From assembly GCA_003453695.1 (NCBI GenBank), contig DMNK01000011.1, positions 15,534 through 37,116 of the forward strand: a DNA stretch of 21,583 nucleotides. The letters run 5' to 3'. A program made the translations under genes and the position numbers. Numbering within the stretch: the first letter of the stretch is position 1; each line of letters begins with the position of its first letter. Under the pieces are notes generated by a model. That model ran no database searches. It was not told where the DNA came from and saw only the letters and a program-made list of their open reading frames with translations. Of the stretch, positions 8,835-16,674 are shown one piece after another. The stretch is from Acidimicrobiaceae bacterium (GTDB taxonomy: Bacteria > Actinomycetota > Acidimicrobiia > Acidimicrobiales > UBA8190).

Positions 8835-9614
8835 TCAGCTCGGCGCCTTGCGCAACTTGAACTGGGCGCCTGACGGGTCGGTGACCCCGGCCAGACGGCC
8901 GTAGGGGGTGTCGACGGGCTCGGCCACGACGCCACCGCCCAGGGCGGTCACCTTCTGCACCACGGCGTCGACGTCGTCGACGGCCCAGTACACGTTCCAC
9001 CGCACCGGCTCGCCGGGGGGGAGGAAGCCGGCGGCGTCCATGATCCCGGCCAGCTCGCCCTCGCCGGCGGGATCGCGCAGGACCGAGTAGCGGAATTCGT
9101 CGGTGTCGCCCACGGCCTGGAGGTCCCAGCCGAAGACCGACCGGTAGAAGTCGACAGCGCCTCGGTAGTCACGGGTGAGAATCTCGAACCAGTCCGGGCT
9201 GGCCGGCTCGTTGAGCACGGTGAAGCCGGGGAACTCCTTCGCCTGCCAGATCCCGATCTCGGCGCCGGTGGGGTCGACGATGACGGCCTGGTGCCCGGCG
9301 TCGCCCACTTCCGTGGCGGGCACCACGACCTGGGCCCCGGCGCCTTCGGCGCTCTCCACGCTCTTCGAGATGTCGTCACTGGCCAGGTAGATCTTCCAGG
9401 TGTCGTTGGCCCGCATGTCGCCCATGTCTCCCATGGCGCCGGCCACCGGCACTCCCTGGCGGGTGAACATGAAGTAGCCGCCGAACTCGGGGTTGGGGTC
9501 CTCGGACTCCCAGCCGAAGACCTGGCGGTAGAAGGCGCGGCTGCCCGCCACGTCGGAGGTCCACAGGTCGGCCCAGCAGGGCACACCATGGAGGGCGCTG
9601 GATCGAGAGGTCAT
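8835..9614 (-). CDS. VOC family protein with two glyoxalase/bleomycin-resistance-like domains
   Basis: A 259-residue cytoplasmic protein made of two VOC modules. Module 1 is at about residues 10-120 (CWADLWTSDVAGSRAFYRQV to QAVIVDPTGAEIGIWQ). Module 2 is at about 135-256 (DWFEILTRDYRGAVDFYRSV to GRLAGVTDPSGAQFKL). Both carry the beta-alpha-beta-beta-beta pattern with FYxxVFGW and DPxGA. VOC proteins bind a metal or a small hydrophobic ligand and include lyases, dioxygenases and antibiotic-binding proteins; the substrate here is unknown. ATG 9614 is preferred over the adjacent GTG 9617, because AAGGAG then lies 5 nt away rather than 2. The gene is divergent from the STAS-like ORF. Confidence 0.92.
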   Translation of the reverse strand: MTSRSSALHGVPCWADLWTSDVAGSRAFYRQVFGWESEDPNPEFGGYFMFTRQGVPVAGAMGDMGDMRANDTWKIYLASDDISKSVESAEGAGAQVVVPATEVGDAGHQAVIVDPTGAEIGIWQAKEFPGFTVLNEPASPDWFEILTRDYRGAVDFYRSVFGWDLQAVGDTDEFRYSVLRDPAGEGELAGIMDAAGFLPPGEPVRWNVYWAVDDVDAVVQKVTALGGGVVAEPVDTPYGRLAGVTDPSGAQFKLRKAPS

Positions 9615-9689
9615 CACTGCTCCTTCAGGTCGAATCTCGTCGGACGGTGCTGAGACGGCGCCGGCGCGGCGAACTCATCGGCCCGATGA

Positions 9690-9959
9690 GTGCTTCGGCC
9701 ACCAGCCGTCCACCATTCGATGGCTGGTCTCCACAAATGGTGCCGGGTCACCGTGTGCGGGCCCGGCGGACAGGCGGTCGCCCGTTACGTCCTGCAGGGC
9801 GCGGGACAGCCCTGCATGGCGACGGTGGGGACGCTGTGCCGTCTCGCCCTGGTGACCCGTCGCGTCGGAGGTGACGTCGTCGTCGACGAATTGGCTCCCC
9901 GTCTCCGGGAACTGATCGAGCTCGCCGGTGTCGACGCCAAGGTGCACGTGGCCGGCTGA
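9690..9959 (+). CDS. Small STAS-like protein (start uncertain)
   Basis: An 89-residue frame opening at GTG 9690, with ATG 9720 (MAGLHKWCRVTVCGPG) as an alternative giving 79 residues; neither has a good ribosome-binding site. The second half (TVGTLCRLALVTRRVGGDVV, then VDELAPRLRELIELAGVDAK) resembles the last helices and strand of STAS domains: a regulatory helix, a Gly-Gly strand and a terminal Leu-rich helix. Similar short actinobacterial proteins are familiar to me as anti-anti-sigma-like. The expected Ser/Thr phosphorylation site in a D-S motif is not seen, so partner switching by phosphorylation is doubtful. Four Cys are present in 79 residues. The gene lies next to two sigma factor genes and about 3 kb from a PP2C phosphatase, but any link is inference. 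Confidence 0.6.
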   Translation: MLRPPAVHHSMAGLHKWCRVTVCGPGGQAVARYVLQGAGQPCMATVGTLCRLALVTRRVGGDVVVDELAPRLRELIELAGVDAKVHVAG

Positions 9960-10008
9960 ACCGCAGGCGGCTCTGGCCCGGGCGCAAGATGTTGGCCCCG
10001 GGCGAGGC

Positions 10009-10992
10009 TCAGCGGTCGAGATGCAAGGGCAGGCCGAACTGCGGGAACAGCCGCACCGGCTCGAGCGGCGACAAGAAGCACTGGATGCCTGAGATCCGGC
10101 CGTCGTGAATCTCCAGGACCTGCAGGCCCCAGGGCATGTGCCCGCCGGCGGGGTCGGGCTTGTACTGGCCGAAGGCGGGGCTGCCGTTGGCGGACGTGGG
10201 CAGCAGGATCGAGCCCCGACAGGCACTCGGCCCCGGCTCGAGCATGAAGCGGCCGATGTTCTCGGCCCCCTGCACCCACATGGCGAAGGGGGGCATCGAC
10301 TGCACGGCGTCCTCGCGCAGCAGCGTCACCAGGCGCTCGATGTCGTAGCGCTCGAAGGCGTCGATGTAGCGCTCGAGCAGGGCGGCGTCGGCGTCACCGA
10401 GCGGAGCGGGGCGAGCGTCGAAGGACAACGACCCCAGCGTGGCCCGGGCCCGCTGCAAGGCGCTGTTGACGGCGGCCACGGACGTGTCGAGCAGCTCGGC
10501 AACCTCGGTCGCCTGCCACCGGAGCACTTCGCACAGGATGAGCGCGGCGCGCTGGCGAGCGGGAAGGTGCTGCAGCGCGGTGACGAAGGCGAGCCGGATG
10601 CTCTCGCGGTACTGCGCCAGCTCGGCGGGATCGGTGGTCTCGGGACCAGCCTTGGCGTCGGGGATGGGCGTGACCCAGTGCTCCTCGGGATACATCGGTC
10701 CGAGGTACGACTCGTCGGGGGGTGAGGCGGGACCCATCTCCATGGGCCGTGCCCGGCGCTGTACCTGGCGGTGCATGTCGATGCACACGTTGGTGGCGAT
10801 GCGATACAGCCAGGAGCGGACGCTCGAGCGTCCCTCGAAGTCGGCGGCGTGACGCCACGCCCGCACCATCGTCTCCTGCACGGCGTCCTCGGCCTCGAAT
10901 CCCGAGCCGAGCATGCGGTAGCAGTAGCCGGTCAGCTCTCGCCGATAGGCCTCGAGGGAACCCTCGACCAGAGTCGATTCACTCACGGACAC
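10009..10992 (-). CDS. ECF sigma factor, SigX5/SigG type with C-terminal SnoaL-like domain
   Basis: A 327-residue RNA polymerase sigma factor. Region 2 covers about residues 12-80 (YRRELTGYCYRMLGSGFEAE, DAVQETMVRAWRHAADFEGR, SSVRSWLYRIATNVCID). Region 4 covers about 133-188 (LQHLPARQRAALILCEVLRW, ATEVAELLDTSVAAVNSALQ). A SnoaL/NTF2-like domain follows at about 200-310, ending GRISGIQCFL. This order is that of the TIGR02960 SigX5 group, which includes M. tuberculosis SigG; the tail modulates activity and replaces a separate anti-sigma factor. GTG 10992 gives family-like length and has TAGCAT 8 nt upstream. ATG 11037 and TTG 11106 are possible longer starts. It lies 177 bp downstream of the group 2 sigma gene. 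Confidence 0.9.
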   Translation of the reverse strand: MSVSESTLVEGSLEAYRRELTGYCYRMLGSGFEAEDAVQETMVRAWRHAADFEGRSSVRSWLYRIATNVCIDMHRQVQRRARPMEMGPASPPDESYLGPMYPEEHWVTPIPDAKAGPETTDPAELAQYRESIRLAFVTALQHLPARQRAALILCEVLRWQATEVAELLDTSVAAVNSALQRARATLGSLSFDARPAPLGDADAALLERYIDAFERYDIERLVTLLREDAVQSMPPFAMWVQGAENIGRFMLEPGPSACRGSILLPTSANGSPAFGQYKPDPAGGHMPWGLQVLEIHDGRISGIQCFLSPLEPVRLFPQFGLPLHLDR

Positions 10993-11115
10993 GGCGCCTG
11001 ATGCTAGCGAGGGCGCCTCGAGCACGGTCGGGACCATCGCCGGGATTGACGGCGCCCGCGCCGGAAAATCATCGGGGGGCGGGGAGAACGGGGAGAGATT
11101 GCCCAACCGTTGTTG

Positions 11116-11143
11116 CGGCGCCGGGAGGCGACGGCGCCGGGAG
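11116..11143. repeat. Direct repeat of CGGCGCCGGGAG, 16-bp period
   Basis: The 12-mer occurs at 11116-11127 and 11132-11143, with a degenerate third copy just after (GGCGCCGAGGCG, 11148-11159). Each contains the palindrome GGCGCC. It lies between the two sigma genes, just past the stop of the upstream one, and might fold in the RNA. No U-tract follows. Confidence 0.6.
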
Positions 11144-11169
11144 CGAGGCGCCGAGGCGGGAGGGGTGGC

Positions 11170-12102
11170 TCAGGAAGCGAGCAGTTCGGCCAGCCCCGCC
11201 TCGGCCAGCGAGTGCTGCAGCGCCTGGATGGCCCGGGCCTCCACCTGTCGCACCCGGGCCCGGCTGATGCCGAGCATGCGCCCGGCCTCGTCGAGCGTGC
11301 GGGGACGGTCGCCGGACAGGCCGTAGCGGAGCCCCACCAGCCGCCGCTCACGCTCGGGCAGGCGTCCGAGGAGCTGGCGCACCCGAGCCGACAACTGGTC
11401 GCGGACGACGGCATCGGCCGGGTCGGGAGCATCGACGTCGGCGAGGCGCGACGCGAGCCCTCCCTCGTCTTCGTCCGACACCGGTGCGTCGAGGCTGGTG
11501 GGCTGCCCCGGCAGCGCCTCGAGCGCCTGCACCGCTGCGGTTGTCCAGCCCAGCGCCTCTCCCAGCTCCTTTGCCGTGGGCGGGCGAGCCAGACGGCGGT
11601 GCAGGGCGTCCTTCTCCTGCCGGAGGAGCTTGACCTGCTGCGCCACGCCGGAGGGAAGGCGGATCGGTCGCGCCGCCTTGTCGATGCCCCTGCTGATGGC
11701 CTGGCGGATGCACCAGGTGGCGTAGGTCGAGAATCGGAACCCCATGCTGCCGTCGAAGGCGTGCACGGCTTGGAGGAGCCCGAGGTTGCCCTCCTGGACG
11801 AGATCCAGCAGCGAAAGCCGTGACCACTGGTAACGCTTGGCCATGGCCACGACCAGCCGGAGGTTGGCGTTCACGAACCGCTCGGCCGCTTCTTCGCCGA
11901 CGCCCGCGGCGTGCCGGAGCCCGGCGCGCTCGGCCTCCGACAGGTCCTCGTCCTGCTCGAGCCGGGCCTGTGCCTCGTCGCCGGCCCGCACGAGCCGCGC
12001 CAAGTCGATCTCTTCGTGTGCCGGCAACAAGGGATGCCGCCCGATCTCGTGCAAGTACCGCTGGACCAGGGACTCCTCGCACAGGGTGCCGACCGCACTC
12101 AC
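11170..12102 (-). CDS. Group 2 sigma-70 factor (SigB/HrdB-like, RpoD family)
   Basis: A 310-residue primary-like sigma factor. Region 1.2 is at about residues 8-42 (SLVQRYLHEIGRHPLLPAHE). Region 2 is at about 70-142 (ERFVNANLRLVVAMAKRYQW, LVQEGNLGLLQAVHAFD, FRFSTYATWCIRQAI). Region 3 is at about 150-225. Region 4 is at about 238-302 (LGRLPERERRLVGLRYGLSG, EAGRMLGISRARVRQVEARA). There is no long acidic region 1.1, and it is shorter than a housekeeping factor, so it is probably an alternative group 2 factor that recognises near-consensus -35/-10 promoters. It starts at GTG 12102 with no Shine-Dalgarno. TACGGT 7 nt upstream fits a leaderless transcript. Its regulon cannot be deduced here. Confidence 0.93.
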   Translation of the reverse strand: MSAVGTLCEESLVQRYLHEIGRHPLLPAHEEIDLARLVRAGDEAQARLEQDEDLSEAERAGLRHAAGVGEEAAERFVNANLRLVVAMAKRYQWSRLSLLDLVQEGNLGLLQAVHAFDGSMGFRFSTYATWCIRQAISRGIDKAARPIRLPSGVAQQVKLLRQEKDALHRRLARPPTAKELGEALGWTTAAVQALEALPGQPTSLDAPVSDEDEGGLASRLADVDAPDPADAVVRDQLSARVRQLLGRLPERERRLVGLRYGLSGDRPRTLDEAGRMLGISRARVRQVEARAIQALQHSLAEAGLAELLAS

Positions 12103-12109
12103 TTGAGCA

Positions 12110-12115
12110 ACCGTA
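12110..12115 (-). promoter_or_regulatory. Candidate -10 element (TACGGT) for the group 2 sigma gene
   Basis: On the minus strand TACGGT is followed by 7 nt and then GTG 12102, which places the expected transcription start at the start codon. The -35 region has only a GAC core in common with the consensus. The hexamer is identical to the one before the gene at 3166. Confidence 0.45.
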
Positions 12116-12177
12116 ACGAACTGCCAGCGGATAGTCGGGGGGCCAAAAGTCCCATTCTTCGGGGTAAGGAGACATCC

Positions 12178-12261
12178 ATGGCACCTGCCCGCCCGGCGCG
12201 CGCCACACCGCCTGCTTCCTCCGGCAAGGCAACCCGCTGGGGCCGGCGGTCTGGAACGTGA
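12178..12261 (+). CDS. Candidate 27-residue basic small protein
   Basis: ATG 12178 is preceded by TAAGGAG with a 6-nt spacer, the best plus-strand ribosome-binding site in this part of the window. The frame encodes 27 residues (MAPARPARATPPASSGKATR, then WGRRSGT) and stops at TGA 12259-12261. The product is very basic, with no acidic residue, and rich in Pro, Ala, Ser and Thr. It diverges from the group 2 sigma gene, the starts being 75 bp apart. I recognise no family. No clear promoter is seen; TTGAGC at 12103-12108 lacks a well-spaced -10. It could instead be the leader of an undetected transcript, or chance. Confidence 0.4.
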   Translation: MAPARPARATPPASSGKATRWGRRSGT

Positions 12262-12405
12262 CGGCCGCCCCTCTCGAGCCGGCGAAGCCTCCCCTGGCGC
12301 TCGTGGTGGCCGCCGGCCGCGCCTCGGCGTCGTGGCTCGGGCGCGGCGCGCACCGTGGGGCGAGGGGCAGAAGACGCCGCCGCCTGAGCCGACGGCGAAC
12401 CGGGG
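12262..12405. other. Intergenic stretch with no supported gene
   Basis: These 144 bases between the small ORF and the GNAT gene are GC-rich. Open frames cross them on both strands, but none has a ribosome-binding site or recognisable sequence. I see no terminator with a U-tract. Confidence 0.5.
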
Positions 12406-12723
12406 TCAGATCTCGTCGGGATCGACGTTCCAGTCGACGGTCACACCACTGGCGGCGTCCGGGTGCTCGCGCAGCCACCGGCGGGCGAAAGGGCACCACG
12501 GCACCACGTCGAGATGCTCGTCGGCAGCGCGCTGCAGTGCTGCTCGCACCAGACGCCCGCCGATGCCCCGCCCCCCGATCTCTTCGGGCACGCCGGTGTG
12601 CAGCAGGATGAGCCGATCACCGACCTTGCGGTACACGAGCTCTGCCTCGACCCCGTCTTCGGTCACCACGAAGCGGTCGTGGCGCACGTCGTCGGTCACG
12701 CCCGAGGGCATCGCTCCGCTCAC
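12406..12723 (-). CDS. Small GNAT-type N-acetyltransferase (YjdJ/Acetyltransf_CG class)
   Basis: A 105-residue single-domain acetyltransferase of the short GNAT class (PF14542-like). The acetyl-CoA pyrophosphate loop is visible as EIGGRGIGGRLVRAAL at about residues 47-62. It is preceded by strands AELVYRKVGDRLILLHTGVP and followed by VVPWCPFARRWLREHP. The WCPFAR..W..HP ending is typical of the group. These proteins acetylate small molecules or proteins of unknown identity. GTG 12723 is supported by GGGAGG 7 nt upstream; ATG 12711 is an alternative start four residues in. It lies about 100 bp downstream of the permease gene in the same direction but has its own ribosome-binding site. Confidence 0.9.
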   Translation of the reverse strand: MSGAMPSGVTDDVRHDRFVVTEDGVEAELVYRKVGDRLILLHTGVPEEIGGRGIGGRLVRAALQRAADEHLDVVPWCPFARRWLREHPDAASGVTVDWNVDPDEI

Positions 12724-12824
12724 CTGACCACCTCCCGCGCCGCCCGACGGCGGTCGTCGGGGAGGCTACCGGGCGACGTAGGGCACAGATGGCGGTGCAG
12801 GAGCGCTCCAGGCCGCAGGGCGCC

Positions 12825-15344
12825 TCACTCGATGGGCTGATGCGCCATCACCGCCGGCTCCCGTCCGGCGAGCAGCCATCCCACGGCGGTGGCGGCGAGT
12901 GGCGTGCCCACGAGGATGAGGAGGAGATTGCGCACGGGCACGTTCCCGAGCGCGGAGATCCCTCCTTCTAGCGAATTGGACCGGAGGAAGCCGATCACAC
13001 CGACATAGCCGGCCACGGTGCCGAGCAGCGCCCCGAGGAAGCCGAGCCCTCCAGCGGTGGCGGCGGTGAGCGTGCGACGGGTGCGGCTGCCCGCTCCCGT
13101 GGCGGCGAGCGTGCGCAGGTCGCCCGCCGTCTCGGCGCGGATGAGGCCGACGCTCATGGCCAGGATGGCGAGAGCCAGGGCGATACCGAAGACGGTGGCC
13201 CAATTGACCACCTGGGCCGAGGTGGGCTGGTCGTTCTTCGTCTCGAGCGTCATCCCGGCGCTGGACGCGGCCAGACGGGCGTTCGAGATCTGCGAGGCGG
13301 TGAGGGGATGTGCGGTCTCGATGAGCCACCCGGCCACCTGGAGCTGCGACTCGAGGCCGAGCTTCTGCACCGCCTGCTCCGTGATCACCGTGTTGGGCGC
13401 CGACACCCCCGACGGCAAGCTGCCCACTTGTTGGATGACCGGCGTGCTCGTGCCCCCGGTCGTGCACGGGTTCTGGAAGATCTTCCCGTCCACGTTCTGG
13501 GGCGCCGCGAACTGGTTGCACCAGTCGAGATGCATGTTGGAGAGGGTGGCCAATCCCGGCCGCATGCTGAGGATGTCAGCGGCGGGGCTGACGGCGGAGG
13601 CCCTGATCCCGAAGGCGTGAAGGAGCGCCGGAGTGGCGACATAGATCGATCCGTTCCAGTTGCGTCCCGGGGCGTTGCGGCTCAGGGACGCGCTCATCGA
13701 CTCGAGCTCGACGACATGTTGGGCGCCGAGAGCCGACGCCACGGCATGGGCCTTGGTGCCCATGGCCTGGACCTGGTCTCCGGTGGGTGCCTTGGGACAG
13801 ACGCCCGGGGGACACGGGGGTGTGTAGCCGGGACCGGTGGGCGTGTACAGGATCAGTTGGTTGGACGCCAGGTTTGGCCCGGCGTAGTCCAGCGCATTGG
13901 CGTAGCGCACCGAGGCGACGATGACGATGATGACGGCGATCAACACCCCGATGCTGATGGCGGCCAGGGCCGAGCCCGAGCGGGCCCGGTAGCGAGCCAG
14001 GTCGCGCAGGGCCAGGCGCACCGCAACAGGGGCGCGCCGGCCCAGCCACGCCAGCGCCGACAAACAGAAGGGCGCCAGCAGGATCACGCCCGGCAGGAGG
14101 GCGACCAGCCCGAGCACGACCTCTTTCATGCCGCCACCGGTGTGGGCCTGGCTCCCGGCCCAGCTGAGGAAGAAGAAGGCGATCACCATGCAGACGATGC
14201 CGGGCACAGCCGAACGGTGGACCTTCCTCGGGGGAGCCGGTCGTCCCGACAGGGCGGTGACGACGGGGATCCTGGTCACGGCCCGGGCCGGCCGGGAGGC
14301 GGCGAAGTAGGTGGACAGTACGGCGAGGACCATGGCGAGCACGACGACCAGCCAGGGCAGCGCCCACAGACCGATGACGTGATGGGAGCTCGACTCGAGA
14401 CGGGGCCGGTAGGCGAACCACAGCAGAATGCCGACCGCTGTCCCGAGGAGCGCCCCCGCCACCCCCACCACCACGCCGTTGGCCCGCACCACGAACGAGA
14501 CGTTCTTGTCGGTGGCGCCCAGTGAGGCCAGCATCCCGAGCGACCGCAGCCGGCGCTGGGCCAGGACGGTGAACCCCCCCACCGCCACCAGGGCGATGAG
14601 GATCATGCCCACGGTGAGCCCGGCCAGGGAGATGGTCTCGGGGTTGAAGGCGTTGGTGTTGGCCGGCGCGCGACCTTGGACGTTCGAGCCGATGGCGCGG
14701 GCGGGAACCGGTTGACCGTCGAAGAGCACGGTGACGGTGTTCGGCGCCGGCACTTGCCCCGGCGGCACCAGGGCGAACTCGTCGAGGAGGCTTTGTGGGT
14801 TCTCGACGAGACCGACCACTCGGCGGGTCATCGGACCCTGGCGCCATAGGTCGCCGATGTGGAGGTGGAGCTCGGAGGCGAGAGCCGGGGTCAGTGCCAC
14901 CTGGCCGGCGCCGGCCGGGTAGTGCCCGGAGAGGAGCGAGAGCATGGGTCGTCCGTACGGGCCCCTCGGGTCCTGGGCACGCAGGAAGTAGGTGCTGACC
15001 GTCCCCGGCACGGCCAGCGTCTCGTTCTCGATCACGTCCACCGCCCCGAAACGGTGCTCGAGGGCGGCGATGCCAGCCGACAGATGCGGGTCGCCGCCCT
15101 GGAAGGAGGCGAGGTCCTGGGCGGTGCCGAAGGTGCCGTCGACAGGAGCAGGGGCGTTGGCGGCGGCCGCCGCCCCCACGACGGTGGCAGCCACAGCCAC
15201 CACGATGAGCGCCAGCACGAGCAATTGCTGGCGCCACTCCCGCACGAACAGACGCCACGCCCAGCGCCCGACGGCCCGCCGTGCCGCCAGGCCGCCGCCG
15301 GGCCCCGTCGCGACCACGGGGCGCTCGAGGAGGGTGCTGCTCAA
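12825..15344 (-). CDS. ABC transporter permease, two-FtsX-domain (10-TM) type
   Basis: An 839-residue membrane protein. One helix at about 41-62 follows a basic start. An extracytoplasmic domain comes next, then an FtsX module with three helices around residues 270-400 (ILIALVAVGGFTVLAQRRLR, LRSLGMLASLGATDKNVSF). Two middle helices, a second leading helix (SIGVLIAVIIVIVASV), a second outer domain and a final FtsX module (WATVFGIALALAILAMSVGL, LRTLAATGAGSRTRRTLTAA) complete the 10-TM plan. Such permeases use ATP hydrolysis by the partner to export or extract lipids, peptides or drugs. The start TTG 15344 overlaps the ATPase stop (TTGA), implying coupling; GTG 15317 is an alternative. The second outer domain carries Cys511, 516, 609 and 627. 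Confidence 0.92.
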   Translation of the reverse strand: MSSTLLERPVVATGPGGGLAARRAVGRWAWRLFVREWRQQLLVLALIVVAVAATVVGAAAAANAPAPVDGTFGTAQDLASFQGGDPHLSAGIAALEHRFGAVDVIENETLAVPGTVSTYFLRAQDPRGPYGRPMLSLLSGHYPAGAGQVALTPALASELHLHIGDLWRQGPMTRRVVGLVENPQSLLDEFALVPPGQVPAPNTVTVLFDGQPVPARAIGSNVQGRAPANTNAFNPETISLAGLTVGMILIALVAVGGFTVLAQRRLRSLGMLASLGATDKNVSFVVRANGVVVGVAGALLGTAVGILLWFAYRPRLESSSHHVIGLWALPWLVVVLAMVLAVLSTYFAASRPARAVTRIPVVTALSGRPAPPRKVHRSAVPGIVCMVIAFFFLSWAGSQAHTGGGMKEVVLGLVALLPGVILLAPFCLSALAWLGRRAPVAVRLALRDLARYRARSGSALAAISIGVLIAVIIVIVASVRYANALDYAGPNLASNQLILYTPTGPGYTPPCPPGVCPKAPTGDQVQAMGTKAHAVASALGAQHVVELESMSASLSRNAPGRNWNGSIYVATPALLHAFGIRASAVSPAADILSMRPGLATLSNMHLDWCNQFAAPQNVDGKIFQNPCTTGGTSTPVIQQVGSLPSGVSAPNTVITEQAVQKLGLESQLQVAGWLIETAHPLTASQISNARLAASSAGMTLETKNDQPTSAQVVNWATVFGIALALAILAMSVGLIRAETAGDLRTLAATGAGSRTRRTLTAATAGGLGFLGALLGTVAGYVGVIGFLRSNSLEGGISALGNVPVRNLLLILVGTPLAATAVGWLLAGREPAVMAHQPIE

Positions 15345-16063
15345 GGCTGGACGCTGGGCTCGAGCAACGACTCGGGGCTGGGCGGAGGAACCGTCTGGTC
15401 GACCACACGCCCGTCGCGCAAGAACACGACGCGCTCGGCCCACGACGCCAGCTGGGCATCGTGGGTCACCACCACGGCGGCGACCCCTCCCTTGCAGGCG
15501 GTGAGGAGCATGCGCATGACGGCCTCGCCGTTGGCCGAGTCGAGGGCACCCGAGGGCTCGTCGGCCAACACCAGATGGCGCTCCCCGACGATGGCGCGGG
15601 CGATGGCCACACGTTGGCGCTCGCCGCCCGACAACTGGTCCGGGTAGTGGCCGGCCCGATCGACGAGGCCCAGCTCGTCGAGCACGGCCATCGCCGCGTC
15701 GCGCGCTTTGCGGGCGCCCGTCCCGTCCAGCTCCAAGGGCAGCGACACGTTTTCGGCCGCCGTCAACCCGGCCAGCAGGTTGAAGTCCTGGAAGACATAA
15801 CCGACGGTGCGCCGTCGCAGACGAGCCTTGTCGTTGTGGGACATGTTCGACAGCGAACGACCGTCGATCAGCACCTCGCCGCTGGTGGGCTCCTCCAGGC
15901 TTCCGGCGATGGTGAGCAGCGTCGATTTGCCGGAGCCGCTGGGCCCCATCACGGCCACGAGCGAGCCTCGCTCGACAGCCAGGTTCACGTTCTGCAGAGC
16001 GTGCACTTCGTTGGCGCCCTCGCCGTACACCCGCGATACGTCACGGAGTTCGAGAAAGCTCAT
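15341..16063 (-). CDS. ABC transporter ATP-binding protein (MacB/LolD type)
   Basis: A 240-residue nucleotide-binding subunit. Walker A is GPSGSGKST (40-48), the Q-loop Gln is at 92 (YVFQDFN), the signature LSGGERQ at 144-150, Walker B LVLADEP with catalytic Glu169, the D-loop SGALD, and the switch His at 201 (VVVTHD). All are intact. The LLAGLTAAENVSLPLEL segment is typical of the MacB/LolD/FtsE class that pairs with FtsX-type permeases. It is the middle gene of a three-gene operon. Its ATG overlaps the PadR stop (ATGA at 16060-16063), and its stop overlaps the permease start. Confidence 0.96.
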   Translation of the reverse strand: MSFLELRDVSRVYGEGANEVHALQNVNLAVERGSLVAVMGPSGSGKSTLLTIAGSLEEPTSGEVLIDGRSLSNMSHNDKARLRRRTVGYVFQDFNLLAGLTAAENVSLPLELDGTGARKARDAAMAVLDELGLVDRAGHYPDQLSGGERQRVAIARAIVGERHLVLADEPSGALDSANGEAVMRMLLTACKGGVAAVVVTHDAQLASWAERVVFLRDGRVVDQTVPPPSPESLLEPSVQP

Positions 16064-16638
16064 CGCCGGACCGCCAATCTCCGCCGGAGTACGGGTGGTG
16101 GTGCGCCGGCGGCTGCGGGCTCAGCGTCGGCGCGCTTGAGCCTGCCATCGGCGGCGTCCAGCCAGCGGATCACCGAGTCCAGGCGGAACAGCTCGGCGTC
16201 CACAACCAGCGCCAGTGCCAGGTCGAACTCGGCCTCGTCCTCCTTGAGCCGCGTCCACTGCTGCATGAGCTCGACCAGGTAGCGGCGATGGACCTGGAGG
16301 ACCTCCCGCACGTCGACGCCGGGCAACTGCACGGCCACGAGCACCTTGATGACCAGTTCGTCCCGGGGAGGAGAGGTCAGGTCGGGCGGGGTGCGCAGCC
16401 AGCGGTCGAGCTCCTCCTGGCCCTGGGCGGTGATGCGGAAGTCCTTCTGGGGGCCTTCGGCCTCGGCGTCGTCGGACGCCACCAGGCCGTCTCGCTCCAG
16501 GCGCTGCAAGGTCGTGTACACCTGCCCCACGTTGAGGGGCCAGACCTCTCCGGTGCGGGCCTCGAATTCCTGGCGCAGCTGGTGGCCGTACTTGGGGCCC
16601 TCGCTCAGCAGGCCGAGCAGGGCGTGACGCACACTCAC
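16060..16638 (-). CDS. PadR-family transcriptional regulator of the ABC exporter
   Basis: A 192-residue winged-helix repressor. The N-terminal PadR domain (about 1-85) reads VRHALLGLLSEGPKYGHQLR, WPLNVGQVYTTLQRLERDGL and FRITAQGQEELDRWL. A helical Vir_C_2-like dimerisation region (about 95-170) follows, then a basic Pro/Ala-rich tail. PadR proteins sense small aromatic or drug-like ligands and usually repress a neighbouring transporter. The gene is first in the operon, with overlapping stop and start to the ATPase. GTG 16638 is preceded by GAGGAG with good spacing. The promoter region contains a perfect palindrome over the -10, which strongly suggests autoregulation. Confidence 0.95.
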   Translation of the reverse strand: MSVRHALLGLLSEGPKYGHQLRQEFEARTGEVWPLNVGQVYTTLQRLERDGLVASDDAEAEGPQKDFRITAQGQEELDRWLRTPPDLTSPPRDELVIKVLVAVQLPGVDVREVLQVHRRYLVELMQQWTRLKEDEAEFDLALALVVDAELFRLDSVIRWLDAADGRLKRADAEPAAAGAPPPVLRRRLAVRR

Positions 16639-16655
16639 CTGGGCTCCTCGGCGAA

Positions 16656-16674
16656 TAGCATACTGAGTATGCTA
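16656..16674. promoter_or_regulatory. Perfect 19-bp palindromic operator, probable PadR site
   Basis: TAGCATACTGAGTATGCTA consists of two exact 8-bp arms around TGA. It is AT-rich in a very GC-rich setting and lies 18-36 bp before the PadR start. It covers the -10 of the promoter, so binding would block transcription. The ATAC/GTAT core resembles known PadR-type sites. Confidence 0.82.

Noticed and set aside
11348..12499. Minus-strand open frame overlapping the group 2 sigma gene and extending upstream of it
   Set aside because: It overlaps the sigma gene in another frame and has no ribosome-binding site or family features.
13308..14525. Plus-strand open frame of 405 codons within the permease region
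   Set aside because: It is antisense to clear FtsX-domain coding sequence, and the translation has shadow-like composition (runs of His, Asp, Gly, Arg).
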